From positions 186,001 to 250,000 of the forward strand of contig NZ_JAZDRJ010000001.1 of NCBI RefSeq assembly GCF_047501535.1: 64,000 nucleotides of DNA, given 5' to 3'. Position 1 is the first letter of the stretch; the number at the start of each line of letters is the position of its first letter. Positions 8,126 through 16,744 of this stretch are shown here, in pieces. The stretch is from Yanghanlia sp047501535 (GTDB lineage Bacteria; Pseudomonadota; Gammaproteobacteria; Burkholderiales; Burkholderiaceae_B). The position numbers and the translations under genes are program-made. The notes under the pieces were generated by a model that saw only the letters and a list, made by a program, of their open reading frames with translations, made no database searches and was not told where the DNA came from.

Positions 8126-8251
8126 GCCTTTCGTCCTTGGTTTAGTGAATGACTCCTGCATGATAAGGTTCTTGGGGAGCAGATATACCCACAGTCCCCT
8201 CAATATTGCATTTCTTTGCAACTTCAGTGACATAAAAACCGCAGGCTTGTC

Positions 8252-8791
8252 ATGAGATTATTCTTTGCGTATTGGCCTTCGCCGTCAAAGGCCGAAGAGA
8301 TGGTCCCCTGGGTAGAAGGGGCCCATGCGTTGTATGGTGGGCGAATGATGCGCACCGACACCCTGCATATGACGCTGGCGTTTCTGGGTCCGGCTGATGA
8401 AACCGCGACGCAACGGCTGGTTACGGCCTGCCAAGAATGGACTCTGCCGTCGGGTTCGATGGTTTTGCGCGAGGCCGGGCGCTTTAGCCGGGCAAAGGTG
8501 GTGTGGCTGGGGCCGTCAAGCGCAGACCCGACATCGCTGGAGTGGCTCTACCAGGCGAATCAGCAGCTTTGGGCGTATTTGGCGCCTCTGGGGTGGTCGT
8601 CACGTGAGTCTGCCTTCCGGCCCCACGTATCTTTGTTGCGTAATGCAGGTCGGGGCCCGCTTGAGGCCCTGCACGGGCCTGAGGTTCACTGGACGCCCGG
8701 GCGCTGCGTTCTGGTGGGCTCCCGCCCCACCGAAGCGGGCAGCCGTTACACCATGTTGGCCGAGATTCCCCTAGTGCACGCGGCACCCTGA
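8252..8791 (+). CDS. thpR: RNA 2',3'-cyclic phosphodiesterase (2H phosphoesterase, LigT/ThpR family)
   Basis: A 179-residue member of the 2H phosphoesterase family. Both HxTx/HxSx catalytic motifs are present: HMTLAF at about residue 39 and HVSLLR at about residue 124, at the normal distance. The N-terminus MRLFFAYWPS is typical. The family hydrolyses 2',3'-cyclic phosphates on RNA and can form 2'-5' links in vitro. It stands alone between divergent and convergent neighbours, ending 28 nt before the end of the chemoreceptor gene on the other strand. Family call is solid; the physiological RNA substrate is unknown. Confidence 0.9.
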   Translation: MRLFFAYWPSPSKAEEMVPWVEGAHALYGGRMMRTDTLHMTLAFLGPADETATQRLVTACQEWTLPSGSMVLREAGRFSRAKVVWLGPSSADPTSLEWLYQANQQLWAYLAPLGWSSRESAFRPHVSLLRNAGRGPLEALHGPEVHWTPGRCVLVGSRPTEAGSRYTMLAEIPLVHAAP

Positions 8792-8819
8792 TACCAGGGG
8801 GATTCTGAGCTTTTCGTAT

Positions 8820-10817
8820 CTATCCCCGCCTGCTGGACGGCAACATCGGAGCAGAGTGGTGGTACTCCCTTTCCTGGGTCTGGGCTTGGCCTGGTAACTG
8901 GAAAGTACTGACGGCCTGTACCAGCAGTTCTGCTTGTTCGCGCAGAGCGGCTGCAGCGGAGGCGGCCTGTTGCACCAAGGCGGCGTTCTGCTGGGTGGCA
9001 TCGTCCATCTGTCCGACAGCAAGATTGACCTGCGCAATGCCCGAACTCTGCTCTTGGCTGGCGACGGCGATTTCGTTCATGATTTGGCCGACCTGCTCAA
9101 TGCTTTGCAGCACTTCGCGCATGGTCTGACCCGCTGCATCAGCCAGTTCGCTGCCCGCGTTAACCTCTTCAGCCGACTGATTGATCAAGTCGCGGATCTC
9201 GCGAGCGGAGTTTGCCGAGCGCTGCGCCAAACTGCGGACTTCAGAAGCTACAACAGCAAAACCTTTACCTGCCTCACCCGCGCGTGCAGCTTCTACGGCG
9301 GCGTTCAAGGCCAGAATATTGGTCTGGAAGGCGATGCCATCAATAATGCCGACAATTTCAGTGATATGCGAGGACGTTTCACGGATGGCGCCCATCGTGG
9401 TGACAAACTGCTCCACTGCTTGGCCGCCTCGCCGCGCCACTTCTGTGGCATCGCGTGTCAGAACATTGGCGGTCGTTGCGTTGTCGGAGTTCTGTGTGAC
9501 GGTGCTGGTGAGTTGCTCCATGGAGGCTGCGGTTTCTTCCAGGGCGGCCGCCTGGGACACGGTGCGCTCCGATAAATCGTTATTGCCCGAGGCAATTTGT
9601 GCGGCGGCTGCAGCGATGTTGTCTGTAGCGCCTCGAACTTGCGTGACGATGCCAACCAGGCTGCCGGTCATGTTGTTCAGGGCTTGCAACAATTGTTGGG
9701 ACTCATCCGTGCCATTAATAGGGGCGACCGTCGTGAGGTCACCACTGGCGACAGTGCGGGCCATGTTGAGCGATGTGCGCAGCGACACAATGGCGCTTTT
9801 GGTGAGTAGGACAGCCAGCCAGAAGGCGATGATGGCAAGGACGGTAAGGCCGCCCAACAGCAGCAACAATTGGTTTCGAGCGTTGTCGGCGCGTTCTTGT
9901 AATAGCGTGTCAAGAACATCAGCAACCTGCCTGGCCAGCCCGAACTGGGCGTCGATAGGCGTGGTCATGGCGCTGAAGTAATTGCTTGAAGGGTAGCTAA
10001 GCGTTTCGGCGGCGATAACTTCGCGTTGTGTCAGCGCCAAAGCATCACGCGTGCTGGAACTTGCTTGGGAGACCGAGGCGGCCAGCTCCGTTTGGATGAA
10101 GGGGCTGTTGCGCATGGCCGTGGCCAGGGTGGCATCCCAGGCTTGTAACCTGTCTTGGGAAAGCGCATTTAACGCTGCTGTGCGTTGGAGGTCGGCCATG
10201 GAAGCGTTCCCGCGCGCCAGCAAGCCGGAACTGAAGCCGCGGGCTTGCCCCAGATACTCCGTTAGAGGAGGCAGGCTGCTGAACAGGCCGTTGATAAGGG
10301 GGTAAGTGTCCGGGCTGCTGTCTAAGTCCAGCCCTGTCACAGACACGATGTCGGCCAGCACCGCCATCTGCCGGGCGATGATGCCGGTATAACTGCTGAA
10401 ACTCTCGCCGGCGGCAATATTCTTGGCTCGTGCCCGGTCGGCCAGACTGTTGATTTGCCCGCGCAGGTCGCGCAGTTGGTCGATGGTTTGCTTCTCTACG
10501 CCGGCCGCCGCCATTTGCGCTTCAGCCTGATCATGGGCGGCTTGCAAGGCATTCAGCGCATTGTTGAGGTTGGCGGAAGCGCCATCGTTACCGTTTAGAA
10601 AGGCGTTCGACAAGCCCCGGGCTTGCTGGCTGAGGCGGATGATTTCCAGAACCTGGGTGGCAGGCTCAAGATATTCTGCGGCAGCAGATGCTTGACGTGC
10701 GCTGACCACCTTATCGTAGACCACCATGCTGGTGGGAATCAGTGTTACGAGAACAACCAGGATGCCGATAATTGCGTATTTTTGCGCAATCGGGAGACGA
10801 TTCAGGAAAGCCTGCAT
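8820..10817 (-). CDS. methyl-accepting chemotaxis protein with NIT-like sensor
   Basis: A 665-residue chemoreceptor. TM1 is near residues 13-33. The periplasmic region (about 34-305) contains QARGLSNAFLNGN and QARGFSSGLLARGN, the RGxSxxxL pattern of NIT-type (nitrate/nitrite-sensing) all-helical domains. TM2 is near 308-332 and is followed by a HAMP domain and a signalling domain with the hairpin tip IDGIAFQTNILALNAAVEAA. Glutamine/glutamate pairs suitable for methylation flank the tip. There is no C-terminal NWETF-like pentapeptide; the tail ends SSRRG, so adaptation enzymes would not tether here. No che or flagellar genes are nearby. The NIT assignment is inference; the receptor call is certain. 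Confidence 0.95.
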   Translation of the reverse strand: MQAFLNRLPIAQKYAIIGILVVLVTLIPTSMVVYDKVVSARQASAAAEYLEPATQVLEIIRLSQQARGLSNAFLNGNDGASANLNNALNALQAAHDQAEAQMAAAGVEKQTIDQLRDLRGQINSLADRARAKNIAAGESFSSYTGIIARQMAVLADIVSVTGLDLDSSPDTYPLINGLFSSLPPLTEYLGQARGFSSGLLARGNASMADLQRTAALNALSQDRLQAWDATLATAMRNSPFIQTELAASVSQASSSTRDALALTQREVIAAETLSYPSSNYFSAMTTPIDAQFGLARQVADVLDTLLQERADNARNQLLLLLGGLTVLAIIAFWLAVLLTKSAIVSLRTSLNMARTVASGDLTTVAPINGTDESQQLLQALNNMTGSLVGIVTQVRGATDNIAAAAAQIASGNNDLSERTVSQAAALEETAASMEQLTSTVTQNSDNATTANVLTRDATEVARRGGQAVEQFVTTMGAIRETSSHITEIVGIIDGIAFQTNILALNAAVEAARAGEAGKGFAVVASEVRSLAQRSANSAREIRDLINQSAEEVNAGSELADAAGQTMREVLQSIEQVGQIMNEIAVASQEQSSGIAQVNLAVGQMDDATQQNAALVQQAASAAAALREQAELLVQAVSTFQLPGQAQTQEREYHHSAPMLPSSRRG

Positions 10818-10952
10818 GACCGTGATAAGCCCGTTTATTAAGAGAAATGTTTCGTAGCAGGCAGTATAGAGTTATCGGCTGTTTATTGCCCTTAATATCC
10901 CTGCCATATTTAATGGAACGGGCTTGGCTCGGTTTAATGCAGTCGGTGAAAC

Positions 10953-11957
10953 TCAACGAGGGATGCGGCCGCTGACGCGGTGAGCGGGGTCGTGGTAACC
11001 GTGAGTGGATGAATAACCGGGGCTGACCAACTCATCGACGAAGGCTTCGTCTTCGGCATTCAGCTTAAATTCCAGAGCGCCCATGTACGCACGCCATTGC
11101 TCAAAGGTGCGCGGGCCTGCGATGGCAGAGGTTACCAGTGCGTTGTTCAAGACCCAGGCCGTGGCGAAATCGGCCGTGCTGTGGTTACGCGCTGCAGCGC
11201 GTTCGCGCACTGCATTGGCAACCACCAGTGATTCCGCACGCCATTCGGTGGCAAGAATTCGGCGATCGGAACGGGCGACACGGGAATCGGCCGGGACATC
11301 TTCCATGCTGTGGTATTTGCCTGTCAGTACGCCGCGTGCAAGGGGGCTGTACGAAATTACGCCCATGCCGTATTCATGCGCGGCAGGCAGTTGTTCTTGT
11401 TCGGCAATTCTGTTCACCAGGCTGTAAACCGGCTGAATAACGGCAGGTGCGGCCATGCCAAGCTGTTGCGCCATGCGCACCGTTTCGGCAATGCGCCAGC
11501 CCCGGAAATTCGATACCCCGTAGTAGCGCACCTTGCCTTGTCGCATGAGGTCGTCCATGGCCCGTAAAGGTTCTTCAAGAGATTGGCCGGGGAAATCCCT
11601 GTGCAGGTAGACGATGTCCAAATAATCGGTTTCCAGGCGGCGCAGGCTGGCTTCCACCCCTTCTATCACCCATTTTCTGGAAAAACCGTGTTGATTAGGG
11701 CCGTCGGCCATGCGGTTGCCGACTTTGCTGGCCAGCACCCAGTGATGACGTTCACCAGCGATTGCCTTGGCAAGCACTTTTTCGGTTTCACCGTTGTTAT
11801 AAACATCGGCGGTGTCCATGGAGTTAATACCGTGGTCCCGCGCATCGTGGACGATGCGCAAGGATTCGGCAGCGTCGGTGGCGCCGCCGAACATCATGGT
11901 GCCAAGTGTAAGAGGGGAAATCATCAAGGGGCTGCGGCCCAGATTACGGTATTCCAT
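10953..11957 (-). CDS. aldo/keto reductase
   Basis: A 334-residue NADPH-dependent oxidoreductase of the AKR superfamily (YajO/Tas/voltage-channel beta-like branch). It starts MEYRNLGRSPLMISPLTLGT and has the family's SMDTADVYNNGETE with the catalytic Asp and Tyr, ASKVGNRM with the catalytic Lys, YLHRDFP with the His, and the cofactor segment near the C-terminus (TSAIAGPRTFEQ). The start at 11957 is fixed by GGAGG at 9 nt; the in-frame TTG/ATG reading up to 11999 adds 14 non-family residues. It is separated by 135 nt from the chemoreceptor gene and lies next to, but divergent in role from, the LysR gene at 12056. The substrate is unknown. Confidence 0.92.
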   Translation of the reverse strand: MEYRNLGRSPLMISPLTLGTMMFGGATDAAESLRIVHDARDHGINSMDTADVYNNGETEKVLAKAIAGERHHWVLASKVGNRMADGPNQHGFSRKWVIEGVEASLRRLETDYLDIVYLHRDFPGQSLEEPLRAMDDLMRQGKVRYYGVSNFRGWRIAETVRMAQQLGMAAPAVIQPVYSLVNRIAEQEQLPAAHEYGMGVISYSPLARGVLTGKYHSMEDVPADSRVARSDRRILATEWRAESLVVANAVRERAAARNHSTADFATAWVLNNALVTSAIAGPRTFEQWRAYMGALEFKLNAEDEAFVDELVSPGYSSTHGYHDPAHRVSGRIPR

Positions 11958-12055
11958 GATCAGTTGCCTCCTGTAGGTGGAAGCCACTGAGCATAGCACC
12001 GCAGGGGGCGCGCATGCCGGGTATGGTTTTGATCTCCTGTGTCAAAAAGCCGGAG

Positions 12056-12970
12056 CTAATGTTCGTCGCGAGTGGCGGCGACTTGAGGGTCATTCAGCAA
12101 AATGCCGGCGAATTCGCGCACCAGGTCGGCTTGGCCAGGTTCGTTGGCATGAACGAGATACAGCTCGCGCGCGGCCCATGGGTCGGTGAGGGGCAGGGCG
12201 ACGACCAGTCCCTGGCGGGCGGCTTCCTGTGCTGTGCTGAAGGGAACGACGGCAGCGCCCACCCCCGCCTGGACCATGTAGATCAGGGCGCTGAAGTTGT
12301 GTACGTGTACACGCACCTGCATGGGCAGGCCCGCAAGCCGGGCCTGATGGCTGAGATACAGAAAATTGCTGCTGTTGCGATCCACGGATACCAGGTCGTG
12401 GGCCAGCACATCTGCAAAGGCCGTGCTGGCGGCATGGGTCAGAGGATGGCCCGGCTGCACCACGCAAACCAGTCTATCGACGGCATAGAGTTCGCGGCGT
12501 AGGCTGGGGCGCTCTTCCAGCCCTGCGCCCACGCCGATATCCGCCTGGCCTTCTTCAATGGCCTGGCTGATGGTGGGGCTTTCCTGTTCTTTCAGGTCAA
12601 CATTGAAGTTGGTGTTGGTGGTCAGGAAGCGGGCCAGGCTGGGGATGATGAAACTATTGAGAGAACTGCTGTTCACCAGCAGCCGGACACTGCCGCGCAG
12701 GTTTCGGGAATAGGCGCCCAGCTCGGCGTGCATGGTCTGCACATCGGCCAGCAGTTTCCTGGCATGCCGGGCCAGCACTTCGCCAGCCGGGGTCAGCGAC
12801 ATGCCTTTGGGTGTGCGTATGAACAGCGGGCTGCCCACGGCGTATTCCAGGTTTTTCAGGCGATAGCTGGCCGATGAGGCGGTGAGGTGCATGGCGGCCG
12901 CGCCCGCCGACAGGTTGCCAGCCTCGGCGATGGCCTGGAACAGCCGGAGGTCTTTCAGTTCGTAGTGCAA
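12056..12970 (-). CDS. LysR-family transcriptional regulator
   Basis: A 304-residue LTTR. The winged helix-turn-helix is at residues 4-62 (LKDLRLFQAIAEAGNLS ... ASSASYRLKNLE) and the substrate-binding domain follows (about 90-300). Translation starts at TTG 12970, supported by AAAGGA at 6-7 nt; no ATG is suitable. It lies downstream of the CoA-transferase/Bug/hydratase genes on the same strand, 93 nt after the hydratase, but a 12-bp perfect hairpin separates them. It is the probable regulator of the 13-20 kb CoA-ester locus; that link rests on position only. Confidence 0.92.
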   Translation of the reverse strand: MHYELKDLRLFQAIAEAGNLSAGAAAMHLTASSASYRLKNLEYAVGSPLFIRTPKGMSLTPAGEVLARHARKLLADVQTMHAELGAYSRNLRGSVRLLVNSSSLNSFIIPSLARFLTTNTNFNVDLKEQESPTISQAIEEGQADIGVGAGLEERPSLRRELYAVDRLVCVVQPGHPLTHAASTAFADVLAHDLVSVDRNSSNFLYLSHQARLAGLPMQVRVHVHNFSALIYMVQAGVGAAVVPFSTAQEAARQGLVVALPLTDPWAARELYLVHANEPGQADLVREFAGILLNDPQVAATRDEH

Positions 12971-12985
12971 ACTCGTTCCTTTCCG

Positions 12986-13013
12986 ATAGAGGCTGGAAGG
13001 CTCCAGCCTCTAT
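12986..13013. terminator. perfect 12-bp hairpin between hydratase and LysR genes
   Basis: ATAGAGGCTGGA (12986-12997) pairs exactly with TCCAGCCTCTAT (13002-13013) around a 4-nt loop. No T-run follows on the minus strand, and it ends 15 nt before the LysR start codon. It may be a weak terminator for the upstream operon, a structured leader for the LysR gene, or a protein-binding palindrome. Confidence 0.45.
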
Positions 13014-13063
13014 GATCGTAACGACTTTTTCCTGTGGCCGCATGTGCGGCCTGGGCGGCGGCG

Positions 13064-13849
13064 TCAGCGCGACTTCTGCTTCTGAGCCTGAACGAATTCG
13101 CCCATATAGCGTTGCGGCTCGCCTGTATCGAATGCCTGCGCGAACTCTTTTACGCCATTAAGAATGGATGTTTCCAGGGGCTCCTGCTCCCATTCGCGCA
13201 GCAGGCGTTTTTGCTGGGCGACGACAACGGGGCCGAAACCGGCCATCAGCTTTGCCACCCGGTCGATTTCCTTGTCCAGCTCATCGGCGGGCACGACGCG
13301 GTTAAGCAGGCCGTATTCCAGGGATTCCCCGGCATCCAGGATTTCCCCGGTCAGCAGCAGCCAGTTGGTGCGGGCCTGCCCCACAATGCGCGGCAGCAGC
13401 GCGGCATGGATGATGGAAGGGATGCCCACTTTCACTTCAGGCATGCCCAGCTTGGCCTGGTCGGAGCCGATGCGCAGGTCGCAGGCCAGTGCGAATTCCA
13501 GCCCGCCGCCCAGGCACCAGCCGGGAATGCGCGCGATAACAGGCACTCGCAGGTGGCGCACATCATCGCAGAGCTGACGCAGTTGGTCGATGAAGGCTTC
13601 AGCGCTGGTCTTGTCGAGATCGGCCATTTCTTTGATGTCCGCGCCCGCGATGAAGGCCTTGTCGCCATCGCCGCGCATTATCACCACCCGCACATCGTCG
13701 TTCTCCGCTATTTCAGCCAGTGCGACCCGCAGGGCTTTTATGACGGGTGTGCTGAGGATGTTCAGGCTGCCCGCATTGGCCATGCGCAGCGTGGCGATAC
13801 CCTGTTCGTCAATGGTGAGTTGGGCGTGATTTTCCCGGTTCTGAGTCAT
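13064..13849 (-). CDS. enoyl-CoA hydratase/isomerase family protein
   Basis: A 261-residue crotonase-fold enzyme. The first oxyanion-hole segment reads KAFIAGADIKEMADL (about residue 60) and the second IPGWCLGGGLEFALACDLRIG (about 100-120). KLGMPEVKVGIPS follows; the second glutamate normally found in hydratases near this point appears absent (VGIPS rather than LGxxPG with Glu), so isomerase or lyase chemistry is possible. It begins 13 nt after the Bug stop codon and is the third gene of the unit CoA-transferase, Bug, hydratase. It would act on the unsaturated CoA ester produced in this locus. Exact reaction uncertain. Confidence 0.88.
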   Translation of the reverse strand: MTQNRENHAQLTIDEQGIATLRMANAGSLNILSTPVIKALRVALAEIAENDDVRVVIMRGDGDKAFIAGADIKEMADLDKTSAEAFIDQLRQLCDDVRHLRVPVIARIPGWCLGGGLEFALACDLRIGSDQAKLGMPEVKVGIPSIIHAALLPRIVGQARTNWLLLTGEILDAGESLEYGLLNRVVPADELDKEIDRVAKLMAGFGPVVVAQQKRLLREWEQEPLETSILNGVKEFAQAFDTGEPQRYMGEFVQAQKQKSR

Positions 13850-13862
13850 TTGAATATTCCGT

Positions 13863-14849
13863 TCAGAGTTTCTCGAAGTTGATGTCGGCCACGACTTTTT
13901 GCCAGCGCTCGTTGGTTTCCTTGATCATGCGGCCAAAGTCTTCACGCGATGTGTAATCGGGAATGGCGCCCTGCCGCTCCAGTTGCTCAATAACTTCGGG
14001 GGTCGATAATGCTTGCTTTACTGCCTGGTTCAGGGTGTCGAGAACATCGTCCGGAACGCCAGCCGGGGCGGCCAGACCATACCATGAAGGGGTGTTGAGT
14101 TCGGGATAACCGACTTCCGCATAGGTTGGAATATCAGGGAACTGAGGCACACGCTCAGGGGCGGCAACAGCCAGGCCGCGCAGAGTGCCAGCTTCGATAT
14201 GACCGGCGGATGATGGCAGATTGTCGAACACAACATCAATCTGGCCCGCCATCAGGTCGGTCAGCGCCGGGCCCAGACCCTTGTACGGCACGTGCAGCAT
14301 ATCTGTCTGGGTGGCGCTCTTGAAGCGCTCGCCAAACAGATGGCTGTAGCCGCCATTACCCGACGAACCGAAGGTGTATTTCTCAGGGTTGGCTTTCAGC
14401 TCTGTGATGAGTTGTTCAAAAGACTGAATGGGTGAGTTGCCGCTTACGTCCAGCACACCCAGCACATTGGCAAGATTGCTGATGGGAGCGAAGTCCTTGA
14501 CGGGATCATAGCTCGGCTTGGACTGCACGCTGGGGTTCACCGCGTGCGAGCTTTCCACTGCCATGACGATGGTGTAGCCGTCCGGGGCCTCTCGTGCGGC
14601 TGACAGGCTGCCAATGGCGCCTCCCGCGCCGGGACGGTTGATGATAACCACGGTTTGGCCCAGTGCTTCGCCCAGGCGGGGAGCAACGATACGAGCCATT
14701 ACATCGGTAGCTCCACCAGGAGCATACGGAACGATGAGCTGGATGGCGCGCTCCGGATAGGCTGCGTGGGCTGGGGCTGCGGTAAACAGCATGCCGACGC
14801 CGACGGCGGCAAGGGCGGCGGCATAATGCCGCAAAGGTTTGGTGTTCAT
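13863..14849 (-). CDS. Bug/TctC-family substrate-binding protein
   Basis: A 328-residue periplasmic binding protein with a signal peptide (about residues 1-29, AAPAHA). The mature part begins YPERAIQLIVPYAPGGATD and carries MLHVPYKGLGPALTDLMAG, the conserved ligand loop. The start at 14849 has GGAGA 7 nt upstream. It lies between the CoA-transferase (48 nt upstream) and the enoyl-CoA hydratase (13 nt downstream) on the same strand, so it is very probably the uptake or sensing component for the acid that the CoA-transferase activates. No membrane subunits are nearby. Confidence 0.93.
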   Translation of the reverse strand: MNTKPLRHYAAALAAVGVGMLFTAAPAHAAYPERAIQLIVPYAPGGATDVMARIVAPRLGEALGQTVVIINRPGAGGAIGSLSAAREAPDGYTIVMAVESSHAVNPSVQSKPSYDPVKDFAPISNLANVLGVLDVSGNSPIQSFEQLITELKANPEKYTFGSSGNGGYSHLFGERFKSATQTDMLHVPYKGLGPALTDLMAGQIDVVFDNLPSSAGHIEAGTLRGLAVAAPERVPQFPDIPTYAEVGYPELNTPSWYGLAAPAGVPDDVLDTLNQAVKQALSTPEVIEQLERQGAIPDYTSREDFGRMIKETNERWQKVVADINFEKL

Positions 14850-14897
14850 ATGAGATCTCCGTGAATCAGTATGTATATGGCGGGTGCCCGGCCAGAG

Positions 14898-16085
14898 TCA
14901 GGTCTTGTCTCTGACGGTCGGGCTTATCAGAAGGTCTGTGTGCTGACCCAACAAGGGCGGGGGGCGCGTTGCGGCTGCCTGACGGCTGGCGCCGGACAGC
15001 ATGGGGTTGGCCACCAGCTTCATTTCGCCCAGTATCGGGTGCTGCATGGTCTGCAGCATGTGGCGGTGCCTGACCTGTTCGTCATCGAAGACTTCTTCCA
15101 GCGTATTGATGGCGCCCCACGAGATGCCGAGTTTTTCAAGGGCGTCCGTCCAGTATTCGCGTGGGTGCTGGATGATGATGTCGGCCAGCACGGCGCGCAG
15201 CGATTCCAGGTTCTGGATACGGGCGCTGTTTGTGCAGTAGAGCGGGTCCTGCGCCAGTTCGGGCCTGCCCGCAAATTCGCAGAAGCGGGTGAATTGCGCG
15301 TCGTTGCCGGCGGCCAGGATGAAGTAGCCATCGGCGGCGCGAAAGACTTCATAGGGTGCCAGGTTGGGGTGGGCGTTGCCGCTGCGTTCCGGGTTCTTGC
15401 CCGATACCAGGTAGTTGGCGGCCTGGTTGGCATTCATTGCCACGGCCACATCCATCAGGGCCAGATCCAGATACGCGCCTTTGCCGGTGCGGTCGCGCTG
15501 AAACAGCGCAGCCAAAATGGCAGAAGTGGCATACATGCCCGTGGTGATATCCACCACGGCCACGCCGGTGCGCAGCGGGCCGGCACCGGGAGCGCCGTCG
15601 GGGTGGCCGGTGTAGCTCATCAAGCCGCCCAATCCCTGGAAAATGTAGTCGTAGCCCGGGCGGTGTGATTTAGGGCCGGTTTGCCCGTAACCGGTAATCG
15701 ACGCATAAACTAGCCGAGGGTTCAACGGCTTCAGGCTGTCGTAATCCAAGCCGTAACGCTTTAGCGTGCCTGCCCGGTAGTTTTCCACCAGCACATCGGC
15801 TTCGCGTACCAGTTCCAGCAATTGCCGACGGCCTTCTTCCGACTGGAAATCCAGGCAGGCGGAACGCTTGCCGCGATTGCAGCACATGAAGTAGGCCGAC
15901 ATCGTCTGGCCGTCCGCGCCTTCCTGATAGGGAGGGCCCCAGGAGCGAGTGTCGTCGCCGCTGCCCGGTCTTTCGATTTTGAGAACATCGGCGCCCAGAT
16001 CCGCCAGGTTTTGCGTACACCATGGCCCGGCGAGAATGCGGGACAGGTCTATAACTCGTATGCCTTGAAGTGCGTTTGCGATCAT
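14898..16085 (-). CDS. class III CoA-transferase (CaiB/BaiF family)
   Basis: A 395-residue family III CoA-transferase. It starts with LQGIRVIDLSRILAGPWCTQ and has the family block DLGADVLKIERPGSGDDTRSWGPP. The catalytic Asp lies in LALMDVAVAM at about residue 183, and YDYIFQGLGGLMSYTGHPDG precedes it. These enzymes move CoA between acids through a mixed-anhydride and aspartyl-CoA path. It is the first gene of the minus-strand unit (CoA-transferase, Bug, hydratase) and diverges from the DUF35-thiolase-FadB-like unit, which suggests it makes the CoA ester those enzymes consume. Donor and acceptor acids are unknown. Confidence 0.92.
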   Translation of the reverse strand: MIANALQGIRVIDLSRILAGPWCTQNLADLGADVLKIERPGSGDDTRSWGPPYQEGADGQTMSAYFMCCNRGKRSACLDFQSEEGRRQLLELVREADVLVENYRAGTLKRYGLDYDSLKPLNPRLVYASITGYGQTGPKSHRPGYDYIFQGLGGLMSYTGHPDGAPGAGPLRTGVAVVDITTGMYATSAILAALFQRDRTGKGAYLDLALMDVAVAMNANQAANYLVSGKNPERSGNAHPNLAPYEVFRAADGYFILAAGNDAQFTRFCEFAGRPELAQDPLYCTNSARIQNLESLRAVLADIIIQHPREYWTDALEKLGISWGAINTLEEVFDDEQVRHRHMLQTMQHPILGEMKLVANPMLSGASRQAAATRPPPLLGQHTDLLISPTVRDKT

Positions 16086-16351
16086 GTTTGTTTCCGAAGA
16101 TGCTGTGTTTCAGTCTACGGTGGCGTTCTGTTCCGATCCAGTTCAATTCTTCAAAGGTGACGTTCGAAATCCCTATACGCTCAAGGCTTGACACCGCGAA
16201 CCGCATTCGATGAAACCCAAAGAGAGCTTCGAAGAATTCGGATGGTCAGCCTTCCTGAGCCTCCATAAAATGGGTTGTCGCCTGTCGGAGCAAGGCGGAT
16301 TTCATTCATAAATAAAATGGAGAGCGCGCCTTTCCCGGCGGTGCTCACAGC
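16086..16351. other. divergent control region between the CoA-transferase and DUF35 genes
   Basis: This 266-nt stretch separates two outward-facing CoA-metabolism units. A TTGACA (16188-16193, plus strand) lacks a convincing -10 box at the right distance. A TAAATAAAAT stretch near 16309-16318 is A/T-rich but has no matching -35. I could not define a LysR box. The promoters of both units presumably lie here. Confidence 0.4.
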
Positions 16352-16744
16352 ATGAACCCTACAGATACAGATTCGTCGTTCAGTGCGGAACGATATTATT
16401 TTTCTCAGCTCGCACAAGGTCGGTTCACCGTCCCCAAATGCCGGGCGTGCGCGCAGCTGCATTTTTTCCCCAGGTTGGTGTGCCCCCATTGCGGTTCGGA
16501 TGATTTGCAGTGGGCCGAGCCCAGCGGGGAAGGCGAGGTGTATTCCACCACGATTGTGCGGCAAAAAACGGGCGACTACACCGTTTGCCTGATCAACCTG
16601 GCGGAAGGCCCGCGCCTGATGAGCCGGGTGGTCGATGTGCCGCCTGAAGAGGTGCATATCGGCATGCGGGTCAAAGCCAGGATAGACATCATTGATGACC
16701 AGCCTTTGTTGGTATTCACGCCTTACGGGGAGGGGCAGGCATGA
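16352..16744 (+). CDS. Zn-ribbon OB-fold protein (DUF35 family), partner of the thiolase-like protein
   Basis: A 130-residue DUF35 protein. The rubredoxin-like zinc ribbon has two Cys pairs, CRACAQ and CPHCGS (about residues 31-50), followed by an acyl-CoA-binding OB fold (GEVYSTTIVRQK ... VCLINLAEGPRLMSRV). Proteins of this family act as obligate partners of SCP-x-type thiolases, HMG-CoA synthase-like enzymes and steroid retro-aldolases. Its last codons overlap the thiolase-like start (ATGA, 4 nt), which supports a stable complex made by coupled translation. No strong Shine-Dalgarno is seen before ATG 16352. Confidence 0.88.
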   Translation: MNPTDTDSSFSAERYYFSQLAQGRFTVPKCRACAQLHFFPRLVCPHCGSDDLQWAEPSGEGEVYSTTIVRQKTGDYTVCLINLAEGPRLMSRVVDVPPEEVHIGMRVKARIDIIDDQPLLVFTPYGEGQA

